DNA of 41,509 nucleotides, from positions 1 to 41,509 of the forward strand of contig CAJXOS010000046.1 in the NCBI GenBank assembly GCA_913057725.1. Reading direction: 5' to 3'. A model generated the notes under the pieces. It had not been told where the DNA came from. It made no database searches and saw only the letters and a program-made list of their open reading frames with translations. Positions 25,056-35,300 of this stretch are shown here, in pieces. Source of the stretch: an uncultured Lewinella sp. GTDB taxonomy: Bacteria > Bacteroidota > Bacteroidia > Chitinophagales > Saprospiraceae. Both the position numbers and the translations under genes were made by a program. Within the stretch, counting starts at the first letter, position 1, and each line of letters begins with the position of its first letter.

Positions 25056-26900
25056 ATGGCAAAGCCACTAACCAGTGTTGTCGATCGGGTAGCGTACGAG
25101 ATCCTAATTGATGGGAAAGCACCTCCTGATGTGAATCCAGTAGTATCAATCAAGGTCGATCAGTCGATAAGTCGGGTGCCAAAGGCCACTGTAGAGTTGA
25201 TGCTGGAACGTAAGACTACTGGTGATGAAACCTTTGCTTTACTGGCCAAGGATACCTTCATGCCAGGCAAGTCGATCGTCATAAAAATGGGCTATCATGC
25301 CGGTAGTGCTCGAGAAGAAATATTTAAGGGAGTTATCGTTAATCTAGCCCTGGAGAGCTTTACTGATGGTGGCTCAGGTATTATCGTTTTGTACTGTGCA
25401 CATCAGGCGATCAAGTTGACGCTAGGTCGGAAGAGCCGATATTTTAGCGATAAAACAGACAAACAAATACTAACAGAGATCATCAGTGATCATGGCCTTA
25501 CGCCGAATGTCGCTGATGCTACTCCAAGCTACGAACACAAACTACTGGTCCAGTACCAGGCAGTAGATTTCGATTTTCTTGTCAACAGAGCGGAGACGAT
25601 CGGTATGTTGGCTTACGTAGATGATGACAAGGTTTGCGTTCAGGCACCCAAGCATGATGCCAGTGGTAGCTTTAAATTAGACTTCGAAGAGGCTGGCGTT
25701 CTCGGGTTTGACTTCCAATTGGATTCCCGTTTCCAAAAGGATACTGTTTCCTTTCAAGCATGGGATATTGCCGGGCAGAGTCTTGTCCAAGGTGACGGTA
25801 CTCCGCCATCGGGAGTGGCTTCTAATATTAGTAGCGCCGCTTCTAAGCTAGCCGAAACTGTTGGCCAGCCAGCAGTGGAACGCTTTATGGGCGGATTTCT
25901 GGAACAGCAAGAGCTCCAGCTAGCGGCTACTGGCGAGTTGGTGAAGGCTAGACTTACCGCTATCAATGGTACCGTCCGCTACATCGGAGACACAACTGCG
26001 ATTCCTAAGCTCAATACCACTGCCACGCTCAGCGGATTCAGTAGCCGCTACAATGGTGAAGTCTTGATTACGCGTATCCGGCATGAAGTCATGGATAACA
26101 GTTGGGTCACTACCGTGGGCTTTGGCTTGTCTCCGAATTGGCACCACGATGAATGGCCAGTAAGTGCGGCGCCAGCTGGTGGTGTGCTTCCAGGAGTGGA
26201 GGGGTTGTTTATAGGTAAGGTCAAGAAGATTCATGAGGATCCGCTGAATCAACATCGTATCCAGGTAGCTATTCCAGCACTGGGTATTAAGGAAAGTGAG
26301 TTGGTATGGGCGCGATTGAGCAGCCTCTATGCCACCAACACCAAAGGCATAGTTTTCTTCCCTGAAATTGATGATGAAGTCATCGTCGGCTTCATGCATA
26401 ATGATCCGCGTTTCGCGGTAGTGCTAGGTAGTTTGTATAGCTCTACGAATGCTCCTCCTTATCCCGCCGATGCGGAAAACAAGATCAAGGCCATCGTTAC
26501 CAAAAATGAGTTGAAGATCGAACTCAATGATGAGAAAAAGATCATGACCTTCATAACGCCCGGTAAGAACCAGATTGTGATTTCGGATGAGGGCAAGTCC
26601 ATTCAACTCAAGGATCAAAACAACAATGAGATCATGATGGATAGCTCGGGCATTACGCTCAAGAGCGCAAAAGATATCATCCTTAAGGCACAGGCCAATG
26701 TGAAGATCGAAGCACAGGCCAATCTCGAAGCAAAGGGAACGGCTGGAGTGAAGGTGGAAGGCGCCAAAGTCGAGATAAAAGCACAAGGACAATTAAAGGC
26801 TTCAGCAGCTGGTCAAGCAGAGTTTTCAGCTAGTGGAATGACTGCTGTCAAGGCCGGTGGAATTCTTCAAATTCAGGGAAGCCTGGTCAAAATAAATTAA
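25056..26900 (+). CDS. VgrG-like central spike protein (Pvc8-like)
   Basis: The 614-residue protein shows a gp27-like hub domain (about 1-370; KATVELMLERKTTGDETFAL, ILTEIISDHGLTP, QYQAVDFDFLVNRAETIGML). An OB-fold gp5/baseplate-V domain follows at about 382-469 (FIGKVKKIHEDPLNQHRIQV, LVWARLSSLYA, FPEIDDEVIVGFMHNDPRFA). The C-terminus is a repetitive beta-helical needle at about 490-614 (IQLKDQNNNEIMMDSSGITL, DIILKAQANVKIEAQANLEA). It forms the trimeric spike under the tube. No extra effector domain follows the needle. The PAAR gene begins 6 bp downstream and would cap this needle. Confidence 0.93.
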   Translation: MAKPLTSVVDRVAYEILIDGKAPPDVNPVVSIKVDQSISRVPKATVELMLERKTTGDETFALLAKDTFMPGKSIVIKMGYHAGSAREEIFKGVIVNLALESFTDGGSGIIVLYCAHQAIKLTLGRKSRYFSDKTDKQILTEIISDHGLTPNVADATPSYEHKLLVQYQAVDFDFLVNRAETIGMLAYVDDDKVCVQAPKHDASGSFKLDFEEAGVLGFDFQLDSRFQKDTVSFQAWDIAGQSLVQGDGTPPSGVASNISSAASKLAETVGQPAVERFMGGFLEQQELQLAATGELVKARLTAINGTVRYIGDTTAIPKLNTTATLSGFSSRYNGEVLITRIRHEVMDNSWVTTVGFGLSPNWHHDEWPVSAAPAGGVLPGVEGLFIGKVKKIHEDPLNQHRIQVAIPALGIKESELVWARLSSLYATNTKGIVFFPEIDDEVIVGFMHNDPRFAVVLGSLYSSTNAPPYPADAENKIKAIVTKNELKIELNDEKKIMTFITPGKNQIVISDEGKSIQLKDQNNNEIMMDSSGITLKSAKDIILKAQANVKIEAQANLEAKGTAGVKVEGAKVEIKAQGQLKASAAGQAEFSASGMTAVKAGGILQIQGSLVKIN

Positions 26901-26906
26901 AAACCT

Positions 26907-27197
26907 ATGCCACCAGCTGCTAGAATAACAGATATGCATACCTGCCCGATGGTGACGGGAATAGTGCCACACGTTGGCGGCCCCATTTTGGGGCCCGGCG
27001 TACCCAATGTATTGATTGGCGGGCTACCCGCTGCAGTTATGGGGGATACCTGCACTTGTGTAGGACCACCAGACGCTATCATAAAAGGCTCTGCTACTGT
27101 TTTGATTAGTGGTAGACCTGCGGCACGAATGGGGGATAATACCGCTCATGGAGGGGTAATTGTTCTGGGAATGTTCACCGTAATGATTGGCGGATAA
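26907..27197 (+). CDS. PAAR-domain spike tip (Pvc10-like)
   Basis: The whole 96-residue protein is a PAAR domain: two PAA/PAAR turns (GLPAAVMGD, GRPAARMGD) and Gly/Val-rich strands. Zinc ligand candidates are His11, His22, Cys49 or Cys51, and His81. PAAR proteins sharpen the end of VgrG-type spikes. There is no C-terminal extension, so it carries no fused cargo. It comes before the gp25 gene, the reverse of the Afp9-Afp10 order. Confidence 0.93.
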   Translation: MPPAARITDMHTCPMVTGIVPHVGGPILGPGVPNVLIGGLPAAVMGDTCTCVGPPDAIIKGSATVLISGRPAARMGDNTAHGGVIVLGMFTVMIGG

Positions 27198-27209
27198 TAA
27201 CGATCAATT

Positions 27210-27650
27210 ATGGCAAAGAAAATCAGACAGTCTTTTCTTGGTACGGGCTGGAGTTTTCCTCCAACCTTTAACTCCTTTAATCGCCATATTGAAATGGTGT
27301 CGGAGGAACAAGATATAGTGCAAAGTCTACACATATTGATCAACACAATACCGGGGGAGCGCATTATGAGCCCCACTTACGGATGTGACCTGCATCGCCT
27401 GGTTTTTGATCAATTATCGCCAAGCTTGGAGAATGAGATCAAGAGCTTGGTGTCCCAGGCTATTCTGGAGCATGAGCCTCGCGTTATTGTGGACGAGGTA
27501 CAAGTACGCTTTAGTGATGAGCAGCCCGGTTTAGTCTACATTTTGGTTGACTACACGGTAAGGCTCACCAATTCGCGTAGCAATATGGTTTATCCGTTTT
27601 ACATCAAGGAAGGCACTAACCTTTCGGCTGATGATTATTTGTCCAGCTAG
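27210..27650 (+). CDS. gp25-like baseplate wedge protein (Pvc9-like)
   Basis: This 146-residue protein has the gp25/lysozyme-like baseplate pattern: GTGWSFPPTFNSFN, the helix EEQDIVQSLHILINTIPGER, MSPTYGCDLHRLVFDQ, and C-terminal strands with ITVDYTV-like VYILVDYTVRLTNSRSNMVY. Despite the old lysozyme name, the family is structural: it links sheath to wedge and triggers contraction. It lies between PAAR and the large wedge gene with 12-bp gaps on each side. Confidence 0.93.
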   Translation: MAKKIRQSFLGTGWSFPPTFNSFNRHIEMVSEEQDIVQSLHILINTIPGERIMSPTYGCDLHRLVFDQLSPSLENEIKSLVSQAILEHEPRVIVDEVQVRFSDEQPGLVYILVDYTVRLTNSRSNMVYPFYIKEGTNLSADDYLSS

Positions 27651-27662
27651 TTTTAAATATTA

Positions 27663-30600
27663 ATGGCTAATACGCAGGACCATACTAATGTTTTTACCGG
27701 CACTGCCCAGCAGGAACGACTGTTGCGTGCACTGTTACCGTCGTACATCAAGATCGATGAACGAACGGTGGGTGATCATTTGGCTTTTGCCAGCCAGTAT
27801 GCTGCGTTTCTCCAATACTTTAATGAAAGTGATCAGCCAATCGGCAATTGGCAGAGCTTCATCAACAAAGATGAGGTTGTATTTCTAGCCAATTTGATGA
27901 CGACTCCAACGGCGGAGATAGAGAAGAAAATCAAGAGCTTAATTCACCAGATCATCAATGCCAGGGAGGGGGATCCAGAAGAAGAAAGCGTACCTGAATT
28001 TTCCTGGGAAGAATCTGACCGCCGAGATCTTTTGGTAGAGCTGTTTTCGACGGTAGTCCGGAAGGCAAGTACCATTGATGGTTGGTTTAAAAAAGTGAGT
28101 CAATTACGTCAAGGAGGGCAGCGAACTTTGACCTATCCAATTTTGGAGACGGCCATAAAAGGTGAATTAGCGGAAGGCTTACAGCTACTACATTATTGGA
28201 CAACGCAGTTAGCAGAACGAGAGCTGGATTTTCCTGTAGATGTAGAAGTTTTTCGGTCTTTTTCACCCGATTGGGGGCTGTCCTTGGACCAAAAGGAGGG
28301 TGAGACAGACCACGTACGATACATTCCGAGTGAGGCTTCGCCGAACGACCTCTTCCTGCTTTTGCTGGAGGATGTTCGTAAGTTTTCTCAACGCCTGAGT
28401 CTTACGAGTACGTACCTAACAGAGCGAGCCCCTCATTTGCTGGAGCAGTCGCTCAATGAGTATGATGATCACCCACCAGATATCGGTTTGCTATTGACCT
28501 TTTTGAAACTGTTGGGCTTTGCTCAGGATCACCTGAATACGCTTACTCGGCGTCATTTGGATTATTACTTCCTTTCTACCCTTCAGCAGAAGCTGAAGAA
28601 GCCGAAACCAGATTGGACGATTATTCAATTTACGCTGGCGGAAAATATCTTTCAGCACATTTTGCCGCAGGGTACGCGTTTGCTGGCAGATATCAATTCT
28701 GAGGGGGTAGCATCCCATTATCAGACGACCTCTGATATTGTACTCACGCCAGTGCAAGTGGCCGAGTTGAAAACGGTGCATGTTAGCAAGAATCCACTGG
28801 TTGGTATCGGCAGTTCTTATCGGTTGATTTCGGACATCTTCGCTGCCCCAATCGCGAATTCGCGTGATGGCTTTGGTGAACCATTTACAGTGGAAGATGG
28901 AAGCTGGCCCATCTTTGGTGAAGACCAATTGCTGAAAGCTGCTCGGGAGCGCCAAATGGGTGCTGCACGGCTGGGCTTTGCTATTGCTTCGCCAGTGTTG
29001 GTTTTAGAACAAGCTCAACGACTGATCAATATTCATCTTCAAGTTTCGGATGATAGTCGACTAGTTTTGAGGGAGTTAATACTGGATATTGATGAGAACT
29101 ATGAATTGGTCTTCGGCCGCTTATTTGGTGAGTCATTACTGATTTATGGCTCTGGACCAGAGGGCTGGTTCCCGATCGAAGAGTACGTCATTCAGCCCGA
29201 CGAATCCGAAAAAGGAGATATCGTTATTCGCCTTCCACTCACCATCGAGATGCCCTCCTTGGTAGGTATGTCTCCGGTGGTTTTGGAAGAAGGTTTAGAT
29301 ACGCATCTACCTGTGATTAAGGTTATCCTAGATCCTACAGCTCCTGTCTTCCCTTATTCCTTCTTGAACGAACTGGAATTAGAAGCGATGATTGTGGAGG
29401 CGCAGGTCTTTGAGGTTCGCAATCTTGGACTTTACAACGATCTGGGGCAGTTGGATCCATCAGCTCCATTCTATCCATTTGGCTCACTACCGCAGGTAGG
29501 CAGTTATTTGTTGGTTGGCAATGCTGAGATCTTCAGTAAGCCCTTGAAGGAACTCAGTTTGGCTGTTACTTGGGGTACACCGCCATTTTATGAAAAAGGA
29601 TGGAAGACTTACTTCGATGGTTATCCTGGTGAACTCGACAATAACAGCTTTGAACTCAAATTGACGGCTTTGTCCAATTACCGCTTTCATCCCCATTCGG
29701 AGGATGAGAAACAGGTTTTTAAACTCTTTGGCGAATCTGAGCCAGATGCTGCGCCTGAGGAGACGACCCGGTACGAAGACATTGACCTAAGCAAGCTAAG
29801 GATTAAGCCGGATTATAAGATGTCGGTGTTGCCGGAGTTTCAAAATGATATCCGTGCCGGCTATCTCAAAATCGAACTCTGCGCACCCAATGAAATGTTC
29901 GGGCACAAGATTTTTCCGCGGATTCTGTCTGAGGCATTGGTGCACAACTCCAATCCTAAAAACAAGGAACAGCGAGCCCTGCCAAATGAACCATATACGC
30001 CTTTGATGACCGATGTCTACATCGATTACAGGGCAGAGTCCAAGATTAATCTGGATGAGACCAAATTCCGTGAGAATGACCCTACAACCGGAGAGAAGGT
30101 CTTTCATATACATCCCTTCGGTAAAGAGATCATTTATCAGGAGGGTAAAGCGAGTAAGAACTACTTATTCCCTCATTTTGAATATGAGGGCTATTTATAC
30201 ATTGGCTTAACCGGCCTGCAGCCCCCACAACTGCTCTACTTGTTCTTCAATTTGGAGGAGAGTACCAACAAGTCATCTAAGGCACCATTAGAAGTGCAAT
30301 GGAGCTACCTGCGTAGCAATAGTTGGCAACCCATGGGGCAAGAGGAGTTGATTTCTGATGGGACGGAAGGCTTCACAACGGCAGGTATTGTTACGATTGC
30401 TTTGCCGGAATTCATGACCAAGGACAATAGCATTCTGTCTGGCGACAAATATTGGCTTCGGGTAGCAGCTCGAGGAGATCTGCAAATTATTGGTCGGGCT
30501 TTCGAAGTAGTACCAAACGCGGTAATGGTCGATTGGATGGACAACGGGGATGCCAAGCACTACGAACCAGAGACGAAGTTGCCACCCCTGGAACAACTCC

Positions 30601-31544
30601 TTGAGCCACAGCCAGAAATAGCGGAGGTAAAACAACTCATACCGTTCCAGGGGCGCTATCCGCTGGAATCGCAGGTGGCCTTTTATGTACGGACGAGTGA
30701 ACGCCTGCGACATAAGAATCGCGGAATCGACCGCTGGGATCTTGAGCATCTGATACTTGAACATTTCCCGAACGTTCAGCAAGCCAAATGCATAGGACCT
30801 ACAGAAGAATATACTAGCAATGGACAGGTGCCTGCGGGATCTGTCTACTTGGCAGTAGTACCTCGTATCGATGGTGTAAATATTGCGCCTAAGTTGGGTT
30901 ACAACTTCTTGATTGACATCCAGGACTATCTAGCTAAATTGGTTAGCCCGTTTGTACAGGTAAAGGTGATGAATCCAAACTATGAGACACTGAAAATTGC
31001 CTGTTCGATATTGCTGAAGAAAGGGTTGTACAGCCTTCGCGGACAATACCTTCGCCAACTGCATTTGGACATTAAAGAATACCTCTGCCCATGGTTGGAT
31101 GGGGATTCTGTTATGCAAATGGGAGGTAGTATTCGCAAAACAGACCTATTGAATTTTATTAAGGCATTACCATACGTAGAATTTGTAACTCGATTCTCCA
31201 TCGCTCAGATTTATGAGGATGAAACTGGGAATTATGAGATACTTGATACTGCTCGCCCCGAGCACGATCGTGATTTGATCGAAACGACGACACCTTGGAG
31301 TGTCCTCATTCCGGTAGATCAGCACCAGATTACCTTCCTGGAGCAGGCTGCTTATGAGGAACCGGAGGTGACTGCGATTGAGCGAATGCGGGTCCAAACC
31401 GATTTTGTAGTCCTTATGGAAGATGAAGACTGGAAAGAGGTAGACCCTGGATTGGCTGAAGTGCCGGAAGAGGAGTTTGTGCCTCCTGACGAGGAAGAGG
31501 ATACCGACTGGTTCCTGATATTAGGTGGATCTACTACAGATTGA
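27663..31544 (+). CDS. Large baseplate wedge protein, gp6/J-like (Pvc11-like)
   Basis: This 1293-residue protein has an N-terminus (ERLLRALLPSYIKIDERTVG, then LAFASQYAAFLQYFNE) that matches the long Pvc11-type wedge proteins of Bacteroidota clusters. A baseplate-J-like region lies in the C-terminal third (about 1000-1150: HKNRGIDRWDLEHLILEHFP, NFLIDIQDYLAKLVSPFVQV, SLRGQYLRQLHLDIKEYL). The middle is beta-rich insertions, probably facing outwards. The last ~50 residues are very acidic (DEDWKEVDP, EEEFVPPDEEEDTDWF). It would build the wedge ring with the Pvc12-like protein and gp25. Domain limits were read by eye. Confidence 0.85.
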   Translation: MANTQDHTNVFTGTAQQERLLRALLPSYIKIDERTVGDHLAFASQYAAFLQYFNESDQPIGNWQSFINKDEVVFLANLMTTPTAEIEKKIKSLIHQIINAREGDPEEESVPEFSWEESDRRDLLVELFSTVVRKASTIDGWFKKVSQLRQGGQRTLTYPILETAIKGELAEGLQLLHYWTTQLAERELDFPVDVEVFRSFSPDWGLSLDQKEGETDHVRYIPSEASPNDLFLLLLEDVRKFSQRLSLTSTYLTERAPHLLEQSLNEYDDHPPDIGLLLTFLKLLGFAQDHLNTLTRRHLDYYFLSTLQQKLKKPKPDWTIIQFTLAENIFQHILPQGTRLLADINSEGVASHYQTTSDIVLTPVQVAELKTVHVSKNPLVGIGSSYRLISDIFAAPIANSRDGFGEPFTVEDGSWPIFGEDQLLKAARERQMGAARLGFAIASPVLVLEQAQRLINIHLQVSDDSRLVLRELILDIDENYELVFGRLFGESLLIYGSGPEGWFPIEEYVIQPDESEKGDIVIRLPLTIEMPSLVGMSPVVLEEGLDTHLPVIKVILDPTAPVFPYSFLNELELEAMIVEAQVFEVRNLGLYNDLGQLDPSAPFYPFGSLPQVGSYLLVGNAEIFSKPLKELSLAVTWGTPPFYEKGWKTYFDGYPGELDNNSFELKLTALSNYRFHPHSEDEKQVFKLFGESEPDAAPEETTRYEDIDLSKLRIKPDYKMSVLPEFQNDIRAGYLKIELCAPNEMFGHKIFPRILSEALVHNSNPKNKEQRALPNEPYTPLMTDVYIDYRAESKINLDETKFRENDPTTGEKVFHIHPFGKEIIYQEGKASKNYLFPHFEYEGYLYIGLTGLQPPQLLYLFFNLEESTNKSSKAPLEVQWSYLRSNSWQPMGQEELISDGTEGFTTAGIVTIALPEFMTKDNSILSGDKYWLRVAARGDLQIIGRAFEVVPNAVMVDWMDNGDAKHYEPETKLPPLEQLLEPQPEIAEVKQLIPFQGRYPLESQVAFYVRTSERLRHKNRGIDRWDLEHLILEHFPNVQQAKCIGPTEEYTSNGQVPAGSVYLAVVPRIDGVNIAPKLGYNFLIDIQDYLAKLVSPFVQVKVMNPNYETLKIACSILLKKGLYSLRGQYLRQLHLDIKEYLCPWLDGDSVMQMGGSIRKTDLLNFIKALPYVEFVTRFSIAQIYEDETGNYEILDTARPEHDRDLIETTTPWSVLIPVDQHQITFLEQAAYEEPEVTAIERMRVQTDFVVLMEDEDWKEVDPGLAEVPEEEFVPPDEEEDTDWFLILGGSTTD

Positions 31545-31559
31545 TAAAGGGAGTTTATT

Positions 31560-32360
31560 ATGGCAGCAAAACTAAAAAGACAGACTCGCGAAACGCTTAT
31601 TCGCTATTTTCAGAAAGGGCGTTTCCCCACGGCCGTTCATTTTGAGCATTTGATCAATTCCATGGTCAATATCATTGATGATGGTCTGGGTAAGAATGAA
31701 AAGGATGGCCTGTATGTGGCACCCAAGGGGGAGTCTGATAAGCTTATGAGCTTCTTCAAAAGCTTGGAGCGGCCAGAGCCAGAATGGCAAATGACCTTGC
31801 GACAGGAGGAAGCCGTAGAAGGCCTTTCTTTTGATCGGGTAATAGGTGATGAACGTCGCAGCAGCCTTTTCCTTTCTGATCAGGCTAGGGTAGGGGTACA
31901 GACTACCAATCCTCAGACAGAGTTGGAGGTGAATGGCACCATTGGTTATCGAAGCAGAATAGGTACGCACAGAGTGGGTATGGTAGATGGTGATGGCGAA
32001 TGGCACCCTATTCTTACAGGGCTCAAAGGCTTATGTGCTTTCGAGATTGTAGCTGCTATTAAAGGGCCTCCAGGACGTGGCAAATACGGAATGACACACG
32101 CCATAGCAATTAGCACGCACGGCCGATCGCGTAATAAGATCAAGCAGCTTAAGGCTCATTTCGGCTGGTTCCAAAACAAGATCGTACTGCGCTGGCGAGG
32201 AGAAGTAGACAACTACACCTTGGAGATGCGTACTCGGACGCATTACGGTATTGATGACGAATTAGGACTGAGTAAGATCAAATATCATATTTCTAGTCTT
32301 TGGGATGAAGAGGCCTTTGATCGGCTTTATGAACGCCAAAAAGGAGAAGAAACTGAATAG
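31560..32360 (+). CDS. eCIS-associated protein with fibre-type GVxTTNPxxxLEVNGTI motif
   Basis: The 266-residue protein starts MAAKLKRQTRETLIRYFQKG after an SD-like AGGGAG. Its N-terminal helical segment (FEHLINSMVNIIDDGLGKNE) is followed by RVGVQTTNPQTELEVNGTIG at about 117-136. That motif is seen at the head of many phage and Bacteroidota tail-fibre or adhesin proteins (GIGTTNPxAKLEV). The remaining ~130 residues form a beta-rich domain (CAFEIVAAIKGPPGRGKYGM, HFGWFQNKIVLRWRGEVDNY). It sits between the two large wedge genes, a position with no equivalent in Afp/PVC. A baseplate-attached fibre or receptor-binding role is possible but unproven. Confidence 0.65.
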   Translation: MAAKLKRQTRETLIRYFQKGRFPTAVHFEHLINSMVNIIDDGLGKNEKDGLYVAPKGESDKLMSFFKSLERPEPEWQMTLRQEEAVEGLSFDRVIGDERRSSLFLSDQARVGVQTTNPQTELEVNGTIGYRSRIGTHRVGMVDGDGEWHPILTGLKGLCAFEIVAAIKGPPGRGKYGMTHAIAISTHGRSRNKIKQLKAHFGWFQNKIVLRWRGEVDNYTLEMRTRTHYGIDDELGLSKIKYHISSLWDEEAFDRLYERQKGEETE

Positions 32361-32377
32361 TAGCGCAGGAAAGCGAA

Positions 32378-35300
32378 ATGGAAGAAACAATTAGCATATC
32401 AAGATCGGAGAAGCTGCCTGTAGCTTTAGACTACCGCCAACTTCGGGAATACGCCCTGAAGTTTGCACAACAGTTCTCGGGTGCCATCTGGACGGATTAT
32501 AACCAACATGATCCAGGGGTGACGATTTTGGAGTATATATGCTTCGCACTGACCGATCTTGGTTATCGGGCAGACTTTGATATTGAAGAGATCCTCAATG
32601 CCACGACCGGCGAGGAAGAACCGCCTGAGCACAGTTTATTTCCGCCACATAAGATTCTGCCAGCACACCCGCAAACGATAAGAGATTATCGCAAACTGAT
32701 CATTGATCAGGTTGCCGGGGTGAACAATGCCTGGCTGATTCCGATACCGGATCATAACAACTACGATGGCCTCTATACAGTACAATTGCAACTGGGAGAG
32801 GACTATGGCCCCAGCACGCATTTGGCAGTAAAGGATGAGGTGAGAAAGGTGCTAATGGCGCATCGTAATTTATGTGAGGATGTTGATGACATTCAGATTC
32901 TTCAGCATGTTCCCATCACCCTCAGAGCGAAAATCAATCTGGAGATAGATGCTTTAGGGGAAGCCGTTATTGCTCGTATCTTGGCCGCCTTAGAAGCTTT
33001 CCTCACGCCTAATATTGAAACGAAGTCGTTGGAGGAACTCCTTCAGGAAGGTATCGGGATAAATGACGCATTTGATGGCCCATTGCCCAAGTACGGCTTT
33101 ATTCCATCGGATGCCCTTTCACCTCTTCTCTCGGTTATCTATGTTTCGCAACTTCAAGAGGTGATCAGTAAAGTGGAGGGGGTGCGTAGCGTAGAATACA
33201 CTGAAGTGTCAATCAATGGTATCGTTGCTCAGCAAGACGAGATTGCCTTGCCGGCGAATACCTATGCAGTATTGAGTGAGGAAATGAAAACTGGCCGTAA
33301 GGGACGGTCTCATTTCCAACTTTTGCGCAGCGGCGTAGGGGTGCCGGTTGATCTACAACAAGTACAGCAGCAGTACAAAGTGTTGATCGTTCGCAGGCAG
33401 AAAAAGTTCGCCTTAGAATTGGATTTGCAGGCGCCGCAAAAGGTCGTGAGCAAAAAACTGACGGATATCGCTGACTATAAATCGTTTCAGCGTTTGTTTC
33501 CAGCTGCATATGGTATCGGTCCTTATGGTTTGCCTGGTGATGCCGACAATAAACGCAGAGCGCAAGCCAAACAGCTCAAGGCCTACCTGGTCATATTTGA
33601 GCAGTTTTTGGCCAATTATCTGATGCAACTGGCTCACTTAAGAGAGCTCTTTTCTATTGAAGAAAAGTATGTGCATGCTCCGTCTTACTACGGGCAGGTA
33701 CCACTTGATGTACCAGATCTATTGACAATCCTTCGCCGTCCACGACAGTTGGTGAATCCAGATTTGGATGCCATCAAAGATGAGGAAGAGTATGGTGCGG
33801 CCTCACCCCGTACCGACTTTGAACGACTACTGCAGCAATTCGATAATTCGACTGAACGTCGCAGTCGCTTCCTTGATCATCTGCTGGCACGCTTTGGAGA
33901 GGTGTTCTACAGTGATCTGTTAAGAAAGATTTGGATCGGAGAAGGCTTGTCAGAAGATGAAATTAGCCAAGAGCTTCTCTCCGCCAAAGCCAATTACCTG
34001 CGTTCTTATCCACTTCTGAGTCAAGAACGAGGAAAAGGATTCGATTACACCCAGAACTCCTGGTATGAAACAAAGGAAGCGGGAGAAGAGGACGACGAAG
34101 AGGACGAGCTAGAGCCTACGAATGTTTCTGGCTTGGAAAAACGCCTCTACCGCTATCTGAGTTTTGGGCAGTATGGTAATCACCCATTGACCAATTTTGC
34201 TCTGGATGATTTTGATGCGCTTAAGGGCTTTAATGTCCAAGAAGGTTCCAAGAAAACGCCCAAAGGGGGAGCTGGAAAAACACGTCTTTCCCTGCGAGAA
34301 CTCCTCCGATATGGGATGAACCGGGAGAATTACAGCGTAATCAAGAATAAGAATGGCCTGTTTGGTGCTTATTTCCACCGCACAGCCAATGCCAAACCAC
34401 AACTGGTCTTCCTGCACGAGAAAAGAGACCAATGCAGGAAGGTGATTCGTACCCTAATGGATTGGTTGCGGAAAATTGATGGTTCAAGTAGCGGCTTCTT
34501 TATGATTGAGCACCTGCTACTTCGCCCAAGTACTTCTCTGGGGCGGAGGTTAGTGTTCGATGTGAGTAAATCTGGTGTAAAGCATACGTTTCGGAGTCTG
34601 GAATATCATGCTGCAGAACAAGTGCGCTACCTCAGTAACGTTCTGATGGTTACAGCCTCTGACCCGAAGAACTATGTCCGACTACAAAACAATGGAGATA
34701 CTTATCTGCTGCTAAAGCTGAACAACCACCCGATACTTATTACAGATAAACCACTAACTGCCGAGGAGCTAGCTGGTGATCCAGTTAAGACGATCGCCGA
34801 ATTTCTGGATAAACTAAAAGTTGGCGGCTCAACTCAAATTGATGACTGGATTGAGCTAACCCCCGAAGAAGATTACGCTAAGCAGGTAGGCCGGGAGTAT
34901 TTCTCGCATCGCCTGAGTATCGTTCTGCCAGATTGGCCACGACGCTTCCAAATGACCGACTTTAGGAAGTTCTTCCAGTTTCTGGTGCAGACCAGTATTC
35001 CTGCCCATTTGAAAGTAGATATTCACTGGTTTAGTGTCGGGAAATTCAAGCAGTTTGAAGACATGTACCGACAGTGGTTGCAGGAGAAGTCAAGAGAGGA
35101 AGTGATTACTAGAAAACTGGATCAGCTTTCCTTAGGAATTCTCAATGTGTTGCTTGCCAAGGATAAAAAGCATGAAGTGCTCAAGGAGTTTGTAGAGCAG
35201 AAGAAATTAGCGGATGAGGACCTGCGCGAGAAGCAGCGGGCAGTAGTAGGTGCTGTTGGCTTTGCGGTCTTAGAAGAAACAGACCTGCGAATTTTTGTGG

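Noticed and set aside
19155..32360. Type VI secretion system (VgrG, PAAR, gp25 present)
   Set aside because: No TssJ/L/M membrane complex, TssB/TssC pair or ClpV; the sheath is a single phage-like protein and a tape measure is present.
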